A stretch of 64,000 bases of DNA from Caproicibacter fermentans (GTDB taxonomy: Bacteria; Bacillota; Clostridia; Oscillospirales; Acutalibacteraceae). The stretch covers positions 112,072 through 176,071 of the forward strand of contig NZ_VWXL01000053.1 in NCBI RefSeq assembly GCF_009746625.1, in the 5' to 3' direction. The stretch's first letter is position 1; every line of letters starts with the position of its first letter. Below are positions 26,970-34,223 of the stretch, piece by piece. The translations under genes were made by a program, and so were the position numbers. The notes under the pieces were generated by a model. The model searched no databases, was not told the origin of the DNA, and saw only the letters and a program-made list of their open reading frames with translations.

Positions 26970-27602
26970 ATGGAACAGTTTAAAAGAATACCCGCCCACA
27001 TCGGCATCATTCCGGACGGAAACAGAAGATGGGCCCAAAGAAACGGATTAAGGAAAGAAGACGGGTATGGGCACGGCATTCAGCCGGGATTTGAGCTTTA
27101 TCGTCTGTTGCTGGAATGCGGCGTGAAAGAGGCGACCTTTTACGGCTTCACCAAAGACAATAATAAAAGGGCGAAAGAGCAGCGCGACTCATTTACGAAG
27201 GCCTGTGTGGATGCCGTCGAACTTTTAAGCGGCAAAGACGCCAATTTGCTGGTCGTGGGAAACGCGGAATCGCCTGCTTTCCCAACGGAGCTGAAAAAAT
27301 ACGCAAACCGAAGGGTTTGCTTCGGCAAGGGAACGATCAATCTGAATTTTCTGGTGAATTATGACTGGGAGTGGGATATAAACGGCCTTGCACAAAACGG
27401 GCGGATCAAATCGTCCGGAATTCCAAGAATGGATCTGATCATCAGGTGGGGCGGGCGGAGACGTTTAAGCGGCTTTTTGCCTGCGCAGTCGGTTTATGCG
27501 GATTTTTACATCATAGACGATTTTTGGCCTGATTTTAAGCCTTCACATTTTTATGAGGCTCTGCGGTGGTATCAGAATTGTGATGTAACACTGGGTGGTT
27601 AG
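26970..27602 (+). CDS. short cis-prenyltransferase (UppS-like)
   Basis: 210 residues, shorter than the usual 240-260 of undecaprenyl diphosphate synthase. Catalytic start HIGIIPDGNRRWAQRNG with the essential Asp, and the IPP-binding region RWGGRRRLSGFLPAQSVYADFYIIDDFWPDF. Residues between these motifs are shortened. Probably makes a polyprenyl diphosphate; a second, full-length UppS is likely elsewhere, and this one may be specialised (inference). Monocistronic. Confidence 0.85.
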   Translation: MEQFKRIPAHIGIIPDGNRRWAQRNGLRKEDGYGHGIQPGFELYRLLLECGVKEATFYGFTKDNNKRAKEQRDSFTKACVDAVELLSGKDANLLVVGNAESPAFPTELKKYANRRVCFGKGTINLNFLVNYDWEWDINGLAQNGRIKSSGIPRMDLIIRWGGRRRLSGFLPAQSVYADFYIIDDFWPDFKPSHFYEALRWYQNCDVTLGG

Positions 27603-27689
27603 CTCTTAAATTGTTCATAAAAAATTCATAATTTTATGTTATTATGTAAACAATACTTTAAGATCAAATTGAATTACGGGAGGTCTAAA

Positions 27690-27842
27690 ATGAAAGTGAA
27701 CTCTAAGATTGCGCTGCAAAGCAAGTTAAGGGTGTTCCTGGCTTATTATCACACGGCCGAGAAGGAAAATGATCAGGAACGCAAGGACAAGCTGGAACCA
27801 TATATTGAAGACCTCCGGGAAGAAATTAAAAATACGGAATAA
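27690..27842 (+). CDS. small conserved protein (50 aa), paralogue of 29040-29195
   Basis: 50 residues, charged, helical. It aligns without gaps to the 51-aa protein at 29040-29195 with 19 identities in 50 (pattern L-x-S-K-L-x-V ... D-x-x-R ... L-x-P-x-I-x-D-L-x-x-E-I). ATG 27690 after GGGAGG. Function unknown. Confidence 0.75.
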   Translation: MKVNSKIALQSKLRVFLAYYHTAEKENDQERKDKLEPYIEDLREEIKNTE

Positions 27843-27845
27843 GCA

Positions 27846-27891
27846 GGCAGAGGCTCCGTTTGGGAAACCCAAACGGAGCCTCTGCCTTTTT
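27846..27891 (+). terminator. strong terminator
   Basis: Perfect 19-bp stem (27846-27864 / 27868-27886), loop AAA, then TTTTT. Confidence 0.92.
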
Positions 27892-28148
27892 CATGGCGGC
27901 CAGACGGGAAAGCCAGAAACTGTATCGCCTCAGGCAGGATTTCACGGCAAATATTTCCCACGAGCTGCGAACTATCGTTATGGTGATCCGGGGATCGCTG
28001 GAAGCCGTTTTCGGCGGTATGGTGACGGATCCGGAACAGATCGGCAGCTATCACCGTCAATATGCTTGGCGGAAACATGTTCCTGCAATGGCTTGAAAAC
28101 GACCTTCTGGATCTTAACGCGCCTTACAGAATACGGATTTTCGGATAA
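27891..28148 (+). pseudogene. histidine kinase remnant (HisKA domain)
   Basis: Reads RQDFTANISHELRTIVMVIRGSLEAVFGG...QIGSYHRQ, the phosphoacceptor region of a kinase. A frameshift near 28065 follows, and the next frame continues MLGGNMFLQWLENDLLDL as in the family. Both the sensor and the ATPase domains are missing. The fragment starts right behind the terminator at 27891. Clearly decayed. Confidence 0.75.
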
Positions 28149-28206
28149 ACCGGTTTTATGTTATCTTAATACGCATATATTTTGAAACAGAAAGGGGAAA
28201 TAGACT

Positions 28207-28736
28207 ATGCGTGTCATTACTTTTACCCGTAAAAGGATTCTCACCGTTCTGTTCTGCGCTTTGGCCGTCGTAGTGGCAGCCGCCGTAGGAGTTCGCAGCG
28301 TGCAGGCCGTACAGGCCTCGTCTGCCAAGCGGCTGCTTCCGATTTACAATGTAAAGACGGAGGAAAAGAAAATCGCCATATCATTCGACGCGGCGTGGGG
28401 AAATGAGGAAACACAGACCCTGATTGATATTTTAAAGCAATACAATGTGAAAACGACCTTTTTTGTAGTCGGCGCATGGGTCGATAAATATCCGGACTCT
28501 GTAAAAGCTTTGGCGGCGGCGGGGCATGAAGTCTGCAACCACTCCGATACGCATCCCCATATGCCGAAGCTGTCTGAAACCGATATGAAAAAGCAGATTG
28601 TTTCCTGCAATGATAAAATTAAAGCGGTTACAGGCGTCAGCCCGATTCTTTTCAGGCCTCCATACGGCGATTACAATAATGCAGTGGTAAAATCCACCCA
28701 GGATTTAAATATGTATCCGGTTCAATGGGACGTTGA
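28207..28736 (+). CDS. pdaB-like: PdaB-like polysaccharide deacetylase, 5' part (interrupted gene)
   Basis: 5' part of a NodB-fold deacetylase. Signal anchor (about 10-35), then ISFDAAWGNEET (motif 1; the second Asp is Ala, as in PdaB-type proteins), NHSDTHPHMPKLS (metal-binding HxxxH) and FRPPYGDYN (motif 3). The frame then leaves the family at WDV-EPYD and runs into foreign sequence to a stop at 28884. Fusing base 28736 to 32921 gives one 258-residue frame across W-D-V-D-S-L-D-W, the expected PdaB length. The family acts on spore cortex or wall peptidoglycan late in sporulation. AAGGGG site before the ATG. Confidence 0.9.
28732..28736 (+). repeat. left att core (GTTGA) of intervening element
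   Basis: GTTGA is repeated at 32916-32920. Recombination within it restores the deacetylase frame. The centre of the reconstructed attP dyad falls on the GA dinucleotide. Confidence 0.8.
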
Positions 28737-28793
28737 ACCATATGATATAAGAATAAATATGTTTATGCAGCAGCCTTTCGTCCGAAATGTAAA

Positions 28794-28820
28794 ATCAGCC
28801 GCCCGAAACGGGCGGCTGAT
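28794..28820. terminator. hairpin at element left end
   Basis: ATCAGCCGCCCG-aaa-CGGGCGGCTGAT, a perfect 12-bp stem. On the minus strand it is followed by TTTTA, so it likely terminates the 48-aa gene, whose stop codon it touches. Confidence 0.7.
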
Positions 28821-28966
28821 CAGTCGGAATCGTTGCATTCTGTATTTTTACTTTTCAAAGGATTTTCTGGTGAGTCGTTTTTGAGCCGCTCTTGCCATTC
28901 AGCGGCGAGCGTTTCTTGAATTTTTTTAAAGTCAGGCGAGTCCTTTTTATAACTTTTGATTTTCAT
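28820..28966 (-). CDS. small hypothetical protein (48 aa)
   Basis: Begins MKIKSYKKDSPDFKKIQET and continues ...LAAEWQERLKNDSPENPL. Charged and helical, with AAAGGG upstream of the ATG at 28966. Ends at the terminator stem. Not recognised. Confidence 0.55.
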   Translation of the reverse strand: MKIKSYKKDSPDFKKIQETLAAEWQERLKNDSPENPLKSKNTECNDSD

Positions 28967-29014
28967 GGAGATATTTCCCTTTCAGCCAAAGCAGAGCATA
29001 AACAAACAAGGCTC

Positions 29015-29040
29015 CTACTGTAAAAGTAGAAGCCGTAGGT
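29015..29040 (-). terminator. hairpin after the 51-aa gene
   Basis: GGCT-CCTACT...AGTAG-AGCC stem, followed on the minus strand by a T-rich run. Coordinates approximate. Confidence 0.5.
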
Positions 29041-29195
29041 TACTCTTCCAAAATTCCGATCTCGTTTTGGAGGTCGCTTATGATAGGCGCAAGAAGAATC
29101 ATACGTTTTAGGTCTTTGGTTCTTTTCGCTTCTTGATAACAGACCGTATACACGGTAAGTTTGCTTTTAAGAACCACGATGTTGTTTTGATTCAT
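29040..29195 (-). CDS. small conserved protein (51 aa), paralogue of 27690-27842
   Basis: Starts MNQNNIVVLKSKLTVYTV after GGAGGTCG. 38 percent identical to the chromosomal copy at 27690-27842 with no gaps, so the family has one member inside the element and one outside. Function unknown; composition suggests a two-helix cytoplasmic protein. Confidence 0.75.
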   Translation of the reverse strand: MNQNNIVVLKSKLTVYTVCYQEAKRTKDLKRMILLAPIISDLQNEIGILEE

Positions 29196-29310
29196 GTTCG
29201 ACCTCCGTAAAGATTCACTGTTTACATCAAACAAAACAGCAAACGGTTTTGGCGAAAATTAGACGACCTAAAATAAGAAAAGAACCGCCCATATAGGGCG
29301 GAACGGAGGT

Positions 29311-29520
29311 TTATGCGATACGTACGTTTGACGCGCGCAGCTTTCCGTTGCGGGAATCCGTTTCAGTATCGTAAACTACTTTCTGGCCTTCTTCCAATGA
29401 TTTATAACCGTCAGACTGGATAGCGGAGAAATGCACGAAAACATCCTCGCCGCCATCATCGTTGGAAATAAAGCCATAGCCTTTATCTGCGTTAAACCAT
29501 TTTACTGTACCGTTATTCAT
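29311..29520 (-). CDS. csp: cold-shock protein (element copy)
   Basis: 69-residue CspA-family OB fold with RNP1 [10 protein letters not shown] and RNP2 VFVHFSAI. It binds single-stranded RNA/DNA. It is about 85 percent identical to the second csp at 34766-34978, so one copy probably arose from the other. Carries its own promoter and a structured 5' leader shared with the other copy. A CCGCCC/GGGCGG terminator lies at 29285-29301. Confidence 0.95.
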   Translation of the reverse strand: MNNGTVKWFNADKGYGFISNDDGGEDVFVHFSAIQSDGYKSLEEGQKVVYDTETDSRNGKLRASNVRIA

Positions 29521-29567
29521 AAACAGGTACCTCCATTAAATTAAATTGTATCCGCCGCGTAAAAAAA

Positions 29568-29620
29568 CTCACATTTTTTGTAAATCTTCAACAATGTGAA
29601 TGACTTACAAAAAATGTGAG
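29568..29620 (-). promoter_or_regulatory. csp 5' leader hairpin (element copy)
   Basis: Stem of 19 bp with one G:T pair (29568-29586 / 29602-29620), 15-nt loop. On the minus strand the closing ATGTGAG is followed by T7, so it can act as an attenuator. The same outer stem, the TGTAAGTCATT strand and the T-run recur before the other csp. Confidence 0.7.
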
Positions 29621-29649
29621 ACATTTCGTACATTTTAGAATACTCCTAG

Positions 29650-29678
29650 AGTATACCACAGCCCTGTGAAAAAATCAA
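29650..29678 (-). promoter_or_regulatory. csp promoter (element copy)
   Basis: Minus-strand TTGATT, 17-bp spacer, TATACT, 130 nt before the csp start codon, leaving a long leader. Confidence 0.7.
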
Positions 29679-29801
29679 TGACATTATATGGAAATAAAAA
29701 ACTTTCGTTTGCAGCTGAGGGCGCGCCCGGGTCAGCGCTGAGCTATAAAAGGAAATAAGAGCAAAAAAGTATCCGTAACTTTATCGTCACGGTTTCTTGT
29801 A

Positions 29802-29939
29802 CTATTTGCCGGCCCCTGCTTTTGGGCTCTTGATTTTTTCAGGATTAAATTTTTTAAATGCCTCCTGATTGATGATCCCTTCAAGAAATTTTTTCTTATC
29901 TTTTTCCGGAAGTTTTATAACTTCATATATAACGCCCAT
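29802..29939 (-). CDS. small hypothetical protein (45 aa)
   Basis: Starts MGVIYEVIKLPEKDKKKFLE and ends in KSPKAGAGK, after a perfect GGAGGAAAACC site. Lysine-rich and cytoplasmic. Not recognised. Confidence 0.65.
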   Translation of the reverse strand: MGVIYEVIKLPEKDKKKFLEGIINQEAFKKFNPEKIKSPKAGAGK

Positions 29940-30149
29940 GGTTTTCCTCCTTTCTATAATCCATCATATGCTGAAACACGTGCAAATGCAAGCAAGATTA
30001 TGTAAACTTTAAGTTGGTTTTTGTTAAAATGCAAATTTTAATGCCATTCTTTCCTATCCACAATTTCAACCGAGTTATCAACATATAGTATTCAAAGATT
30101 GAAATTGATCAATATCATGTGGACAGCCTTCGTCCGTTTCTTTTTTTAT

Positions 30150-30178
30150 TTGACAAAAGCAATGAATCGTGCTACACT
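30150..30178 (+). promoter_or_regulatory. promoter of candidate RNA
   Basis: TTGACA (30150-30155), exact 17-bp spacer, TACACT (30173-30178). No open reading frame follows before the terminator at 30336. Confidence 0.75.
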
Positions 30179-30184
30179 ACAAAA

Positions 30185-30363
30185 GTTGGAAATATTCAAC
30201 AAGCCTAACTTTTCATGCCAAACCGAAGGCTTTAATTTCGGCGTTGGAGTCATTTTAAACTGTTTTAAGGACTAAACAACAAAAGCAGGGATAGCAGTCG
30301 ATAACCCGGGCGTAACACGGGACAAAATATTATGGGGCATCCGTTTTGAACGGATGCCTTTTT
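30185..30363 (+). ncRNA. candidate free-standing structured RNA
   Basis: About 180 nt between a consensus promoter and an intrinsic terminator (GGCATCCGTT-ttg-AACGGATGCC, 30336-30358, then T5). Several local pairings are visible: GTTG/CAAC at the 5' end, AAGCCT/AGGCTT overlapping CCGAA/TTCGG, and CCCGG...CGGG near 30305-30321. It contains no good ORF and faces the recombinase gene tail to tail. It does not match the T-box, SRP, tmRNA or cyclic-di-GMP consensus as I know them; I cannot assign a family. The preceding 200 bp (29940-30149) is AT-rich with nothing else supported. Confidence 0.6.
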
Positions 30364-30399
30364 CGCGCCTGTTTTTAGGGAAGGAAAGGTTGTACTTAA

Positions 30400-31860
30400 C
30401 TATTTAAATATGACTTTCACGTGCTCAGGTCCCGCCTCCACACGGGAGACAAGCATGTGAGCAATAGCTTTCTTCGCGTCGAAGTCCAGCTCTGCGAACG
30501 GCACATCCGGAACACTCGGACGGGGGCGGTTCGAAACGGTATTGATGAGGTTCAGCAGCTCGCTTCTCCGGGAGTCCAGAGCCGCTATACGCTGGTTCAT
30601 ATAACGCATGGTAATTTCATTAGACTCTTCCAAACGGTCGATCAGGTTTTCAATCTGACCGTCGATTTTGGCGACTTCAATTTTTTCAGCGTTATGGCTG
30701 TCGACCGGCTCATCCTTTTCAGGCGCGTCTGCAAGGCGATCCAGTTCCGCCTGAATTTGTGCAGCGGCTTCATTTTCGACTTCCCGGACGCTCTCCGTGT
30801 GCTTTGCGTCGCATAGGTGCAGATTGGATTTACCGGAGCAATAAAAATATAGATATCCGCGCGTATGAATCACCCTGAGCGAATAGCCGCATTGGTCGCA
30901 CTTGACCAGACCGGAAAGCCAGGTATATTTCCCGCATCCGGTTCGCTTCAGCTGCCGATTGCTGTCCAACTTCCGCTGGCAGGCGAGGAAAGTCCGTGAA
31001 TCAATGATTCCGTCATGCGCGGTAAGGGCGATAAGCTGTTCGTCCAGATTTGCGTACTTATTCGCGCCGCGGTCCCGCCTGCCCCAGATGAACAGCGCTT
31101 TTTTACCGGTAAAGTCGTCGATTTCGTTGAAGAGGATCAGGCCTTTTTCGCGGTAATAGTAATACACGTCCGCGTTGGCCTTAACGTAAACGGGGTTATG
31201 AAGAATCCTGCTGATAGACACATTATCCCATGTTTTGCGCCCGATTCCGGTGATCCCCTGCTTGACCAGCAGGGCGGCGATGCTGCCGAGCGAAACCCCG
31301 GAATAAGCGTAACGCTCAAAAATTTCTTCGACCGTCTTGATGTGTTCGTTGGGAACGAGGACGGAGGCGGCTTTTCCACCCAATACGGTGCGTTTTACGG
31401 AGAATCCGAACGGAGCCGGTCCTCCGGGGTATACACCGCGTTTTGCGCGCTGGTAGTAATTATCCTTGATTCGCTCCGCGATCGTTTCACGCTCAAGCTG
31501 GGCGAATACCATGATGATATAAACCATTGCCCGGCCGACGGGGGTGGAAGTATCGAATTTTTCGTTAACCGACACAAATTCCGTTCCGTGTTCTTTCAGC
31601 ATATCCCATACTGCCCCAAAGTCGGTGATGGAACGGCTGATCCGGTCCAGGCGGTAAACGATGATTTTGTCAACTTCTCCCCGCTTGACGGCTTTCATCA
31701 TTTTTTGGAACGCCGGTCTGTCCGTGTTCTTGCCGGAATATCCGCGGTCGGCGAAAACCTTCGGCTCTTCACTGCATTCTTTGCGGCATAGCTCGATCTG
31801 GCCGTCAATGCTCAGCGAATCTTTTTTGTCAACGGACTGGCGGGCGTAAATGGCGATCAT
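30400..31860 (-). CDS. large serine recombinase of the pdaB intervening element
   Basis: 486 residues. Resolvase domain with catalytic Ser9 in IAIYARQS, VYRLDRISRS and the GRAMVYIIMVFAQLERETIAERI helix (about 1-150). Then a recombinase domain (GGPAPFGFSV...ISRILHNPVYV), a zinc ribbon with paired cysteines (KCDQCGYS...FYCSGKSNLHLCDAK), and a coiled coil near the C-terminus. It is the obvious enzyme for excising and integrating the element. An apparent 112-codon N-terminal extension is antisense to the coiled-coil gene; ATG 31860 begins the conserved domain. No damage seen. Confidence 0.94.
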   Translation of the reverse strand: MIAIYARQSVDKKDSLSIDGQIELCRKECSEEPKVFADRGYSGKNTDRPAFQKMMKAVKRGEVDKIIVYRLDRISRSITDFGAVWDMLKEHGTEFVSVNEKFDTSTPVGRAMVYIIMVFAQLERETIAERIKDNYYQRAKRGVYPGGPAPFGFSVKRTVLGGKAASVLVPNEHIKTVEEIFERYAYSGVSLGSIAALLVKQGITGIGRKTWDNVSISRILHNPVYVKANADVYYYYREKGLILFNEIDDFTGKKALFIWGRRDRGANKYANLDEQLIALTAHDGIIDSRTFLACQRKLDSNRQLKRTGCGKYTWLSGLVKCDQCGYSLRVIHTRGYLYFYCSGKSNLHLCDAKHTESVREVENEAAAQIQAELDRLADAPEKDEPVDSHNAEKIEVAKIDGQIENLIDRLEESNEITMRYMNQRIAALDSRRSELLNLINTVSNRPRPSVPDVPFAELDFDAKKAIAHMLVSRVEAGPEHVKVIFK

Positions 31861-31884
31861 AAGCAATCTCAATCCTTTTTTATC

Positions 31885-31913
31885 TTGAAATTTGCAGGAG
31901 TGAATGATATACT
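31885..31913 (+). promoter_or_regulatory. promoter of coiled-coil gene
   Basis: TTGAAA (31885-31890), 17-bp spacer, TATACT (31908-31913), divergent from the recombinase gene only 25 bp away. Confidence 0.65.
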
Positions 31914-31935
31914 TTACGAACAAGGCGGTGTTATA

Positions 31936-32226
31936 ATGCTGGACAAAAATGATTTGCAGGCAATTGCCCAACTTATGGACTTGAAATTGCAGCCTATTAA
32001 TGGGCAACTGGATTCTATGGGAAAACGTTTCGATTTTATGGGGAATCGTTTGGATTCGATGGAAAAAAGGTTGGATTCCATGGAAAAACGGTTGGGTTCC
32101 ATAGATGAGCGCCTTTCCAGCGTGGAAGAAGACACGAAAGTAACCCGCAACGCGGTAAATGACCTGATTGAATGGGCCGATGATGCCAGCATTCAAATTG
32201 TTCCGTTGTTCAAGAAGAGCAAATAA
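31936..32226 (+). CDS. coiled-coil protein with heptad repeats (96 aa)
   Basis: 96 residues. Central run of near-identical 7-residue repeats (LDSMGKR, FDFMGNR, LDSMEKR twice, LGSIDER, LSSVEED) forming a long amphipathic coiled coil, then NAVNDLIEWADDAS. Similar short coiled-coil proteins occur near phage and recombinase genes. It starts at ATG 31936 and is divergent from the recombinase, so it could regulate it (inference). Function unknown. Confidence 0.75.
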   Translation: MLDKNDLQAIAQLMDLKLQPINGQLDSMGKRFDFMGNRLDSMEKRLDSMEKRLGSIDERLSSVEEDTKVTRNAVNDLIEWADDASIQIVPLFKKSK

Positions 32227-32241
32227 TCAGAGCAGTAATCC

Positions 32242-32272
32242 CCCGCGCCGGGTTTGCGGCGCGGGTTTTTTT
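32242..32272 (+). terminator. terminator after coiled-coil gene
   Basis: CCCGCGCC-gggtttgc-GGCGCGGG followed by seven Ts. Confidence 0.9.
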
Positions 32273-32381
32273 ATCGCTATCTCTGAAAAATCCTCCGATA
32301 TGGGATCGCCCTCTCAGGCGGCCGCTGAAAGGGTGGGGCCCTGGTTTATACATAGTAACGGTTTAAGACGCTGTTTCAGAC

Positions 32382-32416
32382 AGCCTGTCACGATCTGTGG
32401 TTACGGGCTCTTTTTT
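32382..32416 (+). terminator. weak terminator-like hairpin in gene-poor stretch 32273-32657
   Basis: AGCCTGT...ACGGGCT stem with a 14-nt loop followed by TTTTTT. The surrounding 385 bp contains open frames, none with codon bias or ribosome-binding sites that I trust. Confidence 0.4.
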
Positions 32417-32657
32417 GCTCATTTCCTAACAGGGAATCAACTGTTACGAAAGCTGCGATTTCGCACAGACTTTTAATGGCTTTATCTTATCATTAACGGC
32501 ATGGTTAAACGAGAATATTTTGCGATTTTTTATTATTTTTTCAATAACAGTACTCTTCAGCATCGATCATGGCGTCTTTGCCAAAGCAAAGCCGGATTAA
32601 ATTTATCGGAAAGATGTACAACCAGATGGACATAAAAATGATTCGGGGGTGATAGGG

Positions 32658-32804
32658 TTGCCGCTGAAATGTGAGGTTGTACATAATCCGAACCGAACTC
32701 CGGAGGACGACCGGGTCGCGTACCGGCGGATCTGCGAAATTTACAAGGAGTTTCACGAAAGGGAGGCGGCCCGCAAAGCCGCGGAGCAGCAGGAAAAGGA
32801 ATAG
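32658..32804 (+). CDS. small charged protein (48 aa) near element right end
   Basis: Starts at TTG 32658 after GGGGGTGAT. Sequence features: KCEVVHNPNRTPEDDR, RRICEIYKEF, and an Arg/Glu-rich helical tail. I recall comparable small proteins beside serine recombinases in clostridial elements, but have no firm family. Its closeness to the att end makes it a candidate directionality factor (inference). Confidence 0.5.
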   Translation: MPLKCEVVHNPNRTPEDDRVAYRRICEIYKEFHEREAARKAAEQQEKE

Positions 32805-32915
32805 GATAAAACGCTGGACGTTGAATCTGGAAAACAGGAACAGGACAATGACAGCCGCGTCTGCGGATTTGCAGAAAATTCCTAGAAGAGCCCAAATGTT
32901 AATTTTATATCTTTT

Positions 32916-32920
32916 GTTGA
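32916..32920 (+). repeat. right att core (GTTGA) of intervening element
   Basis: Second copy of GTTGA; deacetylase coding resumes immediately after it. Confidence 0.8.
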
Positions 32921-33167
32921 TTCTCTTGACTGGAAAAACCCCACTCCGCAACAGATTATTGACCGCGTAACGAAAAAGGTAAAACCCGGTTCCATTGTTC
33001 TGTTTCATAACGGAGCCAAAAACACGCCCGCGGCGCTGCCGGCTGTTTTAAAAACACTGCAGTCGGAGGGATATACCATTGTTCCGGTTTCCCAGCTGAT
33101 TGCAAAGGATCATTACACGATTGACCCGGCCGGAATGCAGATTCCAAATTCCCCGTCAAAAAAATAA
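32921..33167 (+). pseudogene. pdaB-like: PdaB-like polysaccharide deacetylase, 3' part (interrupted gene)
   Basis: Continuation of the gene begun at 28207. Reads DSLDWKNPTPQQIIDRV, then KPGSIVLFHNGAKNTPAALPAVL (motif 5 with the catalytic LxH as LFHNG) and GYTIVPVSQLI, ending at TAA 33165-33167. It has no start codon or ribosome-binding site of its own. Joined to 28207-28736 it completes a 777-nt frame. No frameshift or stop has accumulated in either half, which argues that the gene is still under selection and the split is reversible. Confidence 0.9.
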
Positions 33168-33263
33168 GTACCTCCAAAACGATTTGGGGGCAATTACCTT
33201 ACATATTTCAGCGGAGCAGGTAAATACTGTTTTCAGAATTTTGAAAACAGGGGCGTATGATTC

Positions 33264-33803
33264 ATGGTAAACATTTTTTTATGCGGAGACCTGAACGACA
33301 CGTCCGTATCGCAGGCGCTGATTTCTGCACTTCCACAATACGGAGGGGTAAGATATTCCGGCCCGAACCGTGTTTCGGAATACGGTTCTTCCCCGGAATA
33401 TTTCTTATATGAATACGAAAAATTACCTGAAATCGGCCTGAAAAGAGGGATGGTGCTTTTCAAAAATGGGTTTCCACCCCAAAAACCGCTGCCATGCCCT
33501 CCGGGGTTCCTTTATGTTTTGGAATCGAAAAACGTCAATGCGGCAGCACTGCTGAAAGGATCCGAAGCTACCGCGGTTACCTGCGGCACAAGCCCAAAGG
33601 ACACCCTGAGCATAGCGGGGCTGGAGGACGGGACGGCGACTCTGAGTCTTCAGAGAACACTGAACACGCTGGACGGGCAGGTGCTGGAGCCGCACGATTT
33701 TAACGCAAAATTCAACACGCTCATCAGTCCCCACCAGCTGCTTATGGTATGCGCCGCTTTGCTGATTGCGGGCGTGGATTCATTCAAGGAATATAATCTT
33801 TAG
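33264..33803 (+). CDS. conserved hypothetical protein (179 aa)
   Basis: Not recognised. An alpha/beta protein with N-terminal NIFLCGDLND, a cysteine in AVTCGTSPKDTLSIAGLEDGTATLSLQRTL, and a C-terminal hydrophobic helix (LLMVCAALLIAGV) that looks buried rather than membrane-spanning. The DGTATLSLQRTLNTLDG part resembles the ends of some Mur-ligase-associated or nucleotide-binding proteins, too weakly to name. It lies between two sporulation genes. Confidence 0.65.
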   Translation: MVNIFLCGDLNDTSVSQALISALPQYGGVRYSGPNRVSEYGSSPEYFLYEYEKLPEIGLKRGMVLFKNGFPPQKPLPCPPGFLYVLESKNVNAAALLKGSEATAVTCGTSPKDTLSIAGLEDGTATLSLQRTLNTLDGQVLEPHDFNAKFNTLISPHQLLMVCAALLIAGVDSFKEYNL

Positions 33804-33905
33804 ATATTGAAAAAATTTACATTCATAAAAAAGAAATCACAACGCAAAATAGTAAAGCAAACGCAAGGGAAATGAAATAAGATTGAATGAAGGAGTGTTG
33901 CTTTT

Positions 33906-34097
33906 ATGTCCAGTAACAAACATGTTGTTCCGGAAGCTCGTGAAGCTCTGGATAAGTTTAAGATGGAAGCTGCGTCCGAAGTCGGTGTGAACCTGAAACA
34001 GGGTTACAACGGAGATCTTTCCACGAAGGAAGCCGGTTCTGTCGGCGGCCAGATGGTAAAGAACATGGTCAAGAAATACGAGGAAAGCATGAAATAA
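33906..34097 (+). CDS. small acid-soluble spore protein, alpha/beta type
   Basis: 63 residues with both family signatures: KFKMEAASEVGV (containing the GPR protease cleavage region) and GYNGDLSTKEAGSVGGQMVKNMV. Coats and protects spore DNA. GAAGGAG site before ATG 33906. Expected to be under sigma-G; I could not define the promoter with confidence. Confidence 0.95.
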   Translation: MSSNKHVVPEAREALDKFKMEAASEVGVNLKQGYNGDLSTKEAGSVGGQMVKNMVKKYEESMK

Positions 34098-34223
34098 CTT
34101 TCCGCAATTCTTCATCCCGTACTTTGACCGTCACCCATTGGGGCTGACGTTGTAAATTCTAGGGCCGTCTCAAAATAGCTGGTAAGGCTATGGCGAGGCG
34201 GCTTCTTTTTGCGCTTTTTTAAA

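Larger units (their letters stand above)
28737..32920. mobile_element. 4.2-kb serine-recombinase intervening element in pdaB-like gene
   Basis: 4,184 bp inserted in a spore deacetylase gene, bounded by GTTGA. Contents: minus-strand small genes (48, 51 and 45 aa), a cold-shock gene, a promoter-to-terminator RNA unit, a large serine recombinase, a 96-aa coiled-coil gene and a 48-aa gene. There are no conjugation, phage-structural or resistance genes. The plan matches skin-type elements that are excised in the mother cell to rebuild sigK, spoVR or similar genes. Excision here is predicted, not shown. Confidence 0.88.

Noticed and set aside
28737..28884. C-terminal 49 residues of the 225-aa deacetylase ORF
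   Set aside because: They come from element sequence after the insertion point and do not resemble the deacetylase family.
30185..30363. Cyclic-di-GMP or cobalamin riboswitch
   Set aside because: Some short words resemble the consensus, but the essential core motifs are missing, and no gene follows the terminator on this strand.
31861..32196. 112-residue N-terminal extension of the recombinase
   Set aside because: It is antisense to the heptad-repeat coiled-coil gene, and its FF-H-I-Q repeats are the mirror of that repeat. The resolvase domain starts at 31860.
32541..33008. 155-aa minus-strand ORF crossing the right att core
   Set aside because: It spans the element/host junction and is antisense to the deacetylase 3' part, so it cannot be an ancestral gene.
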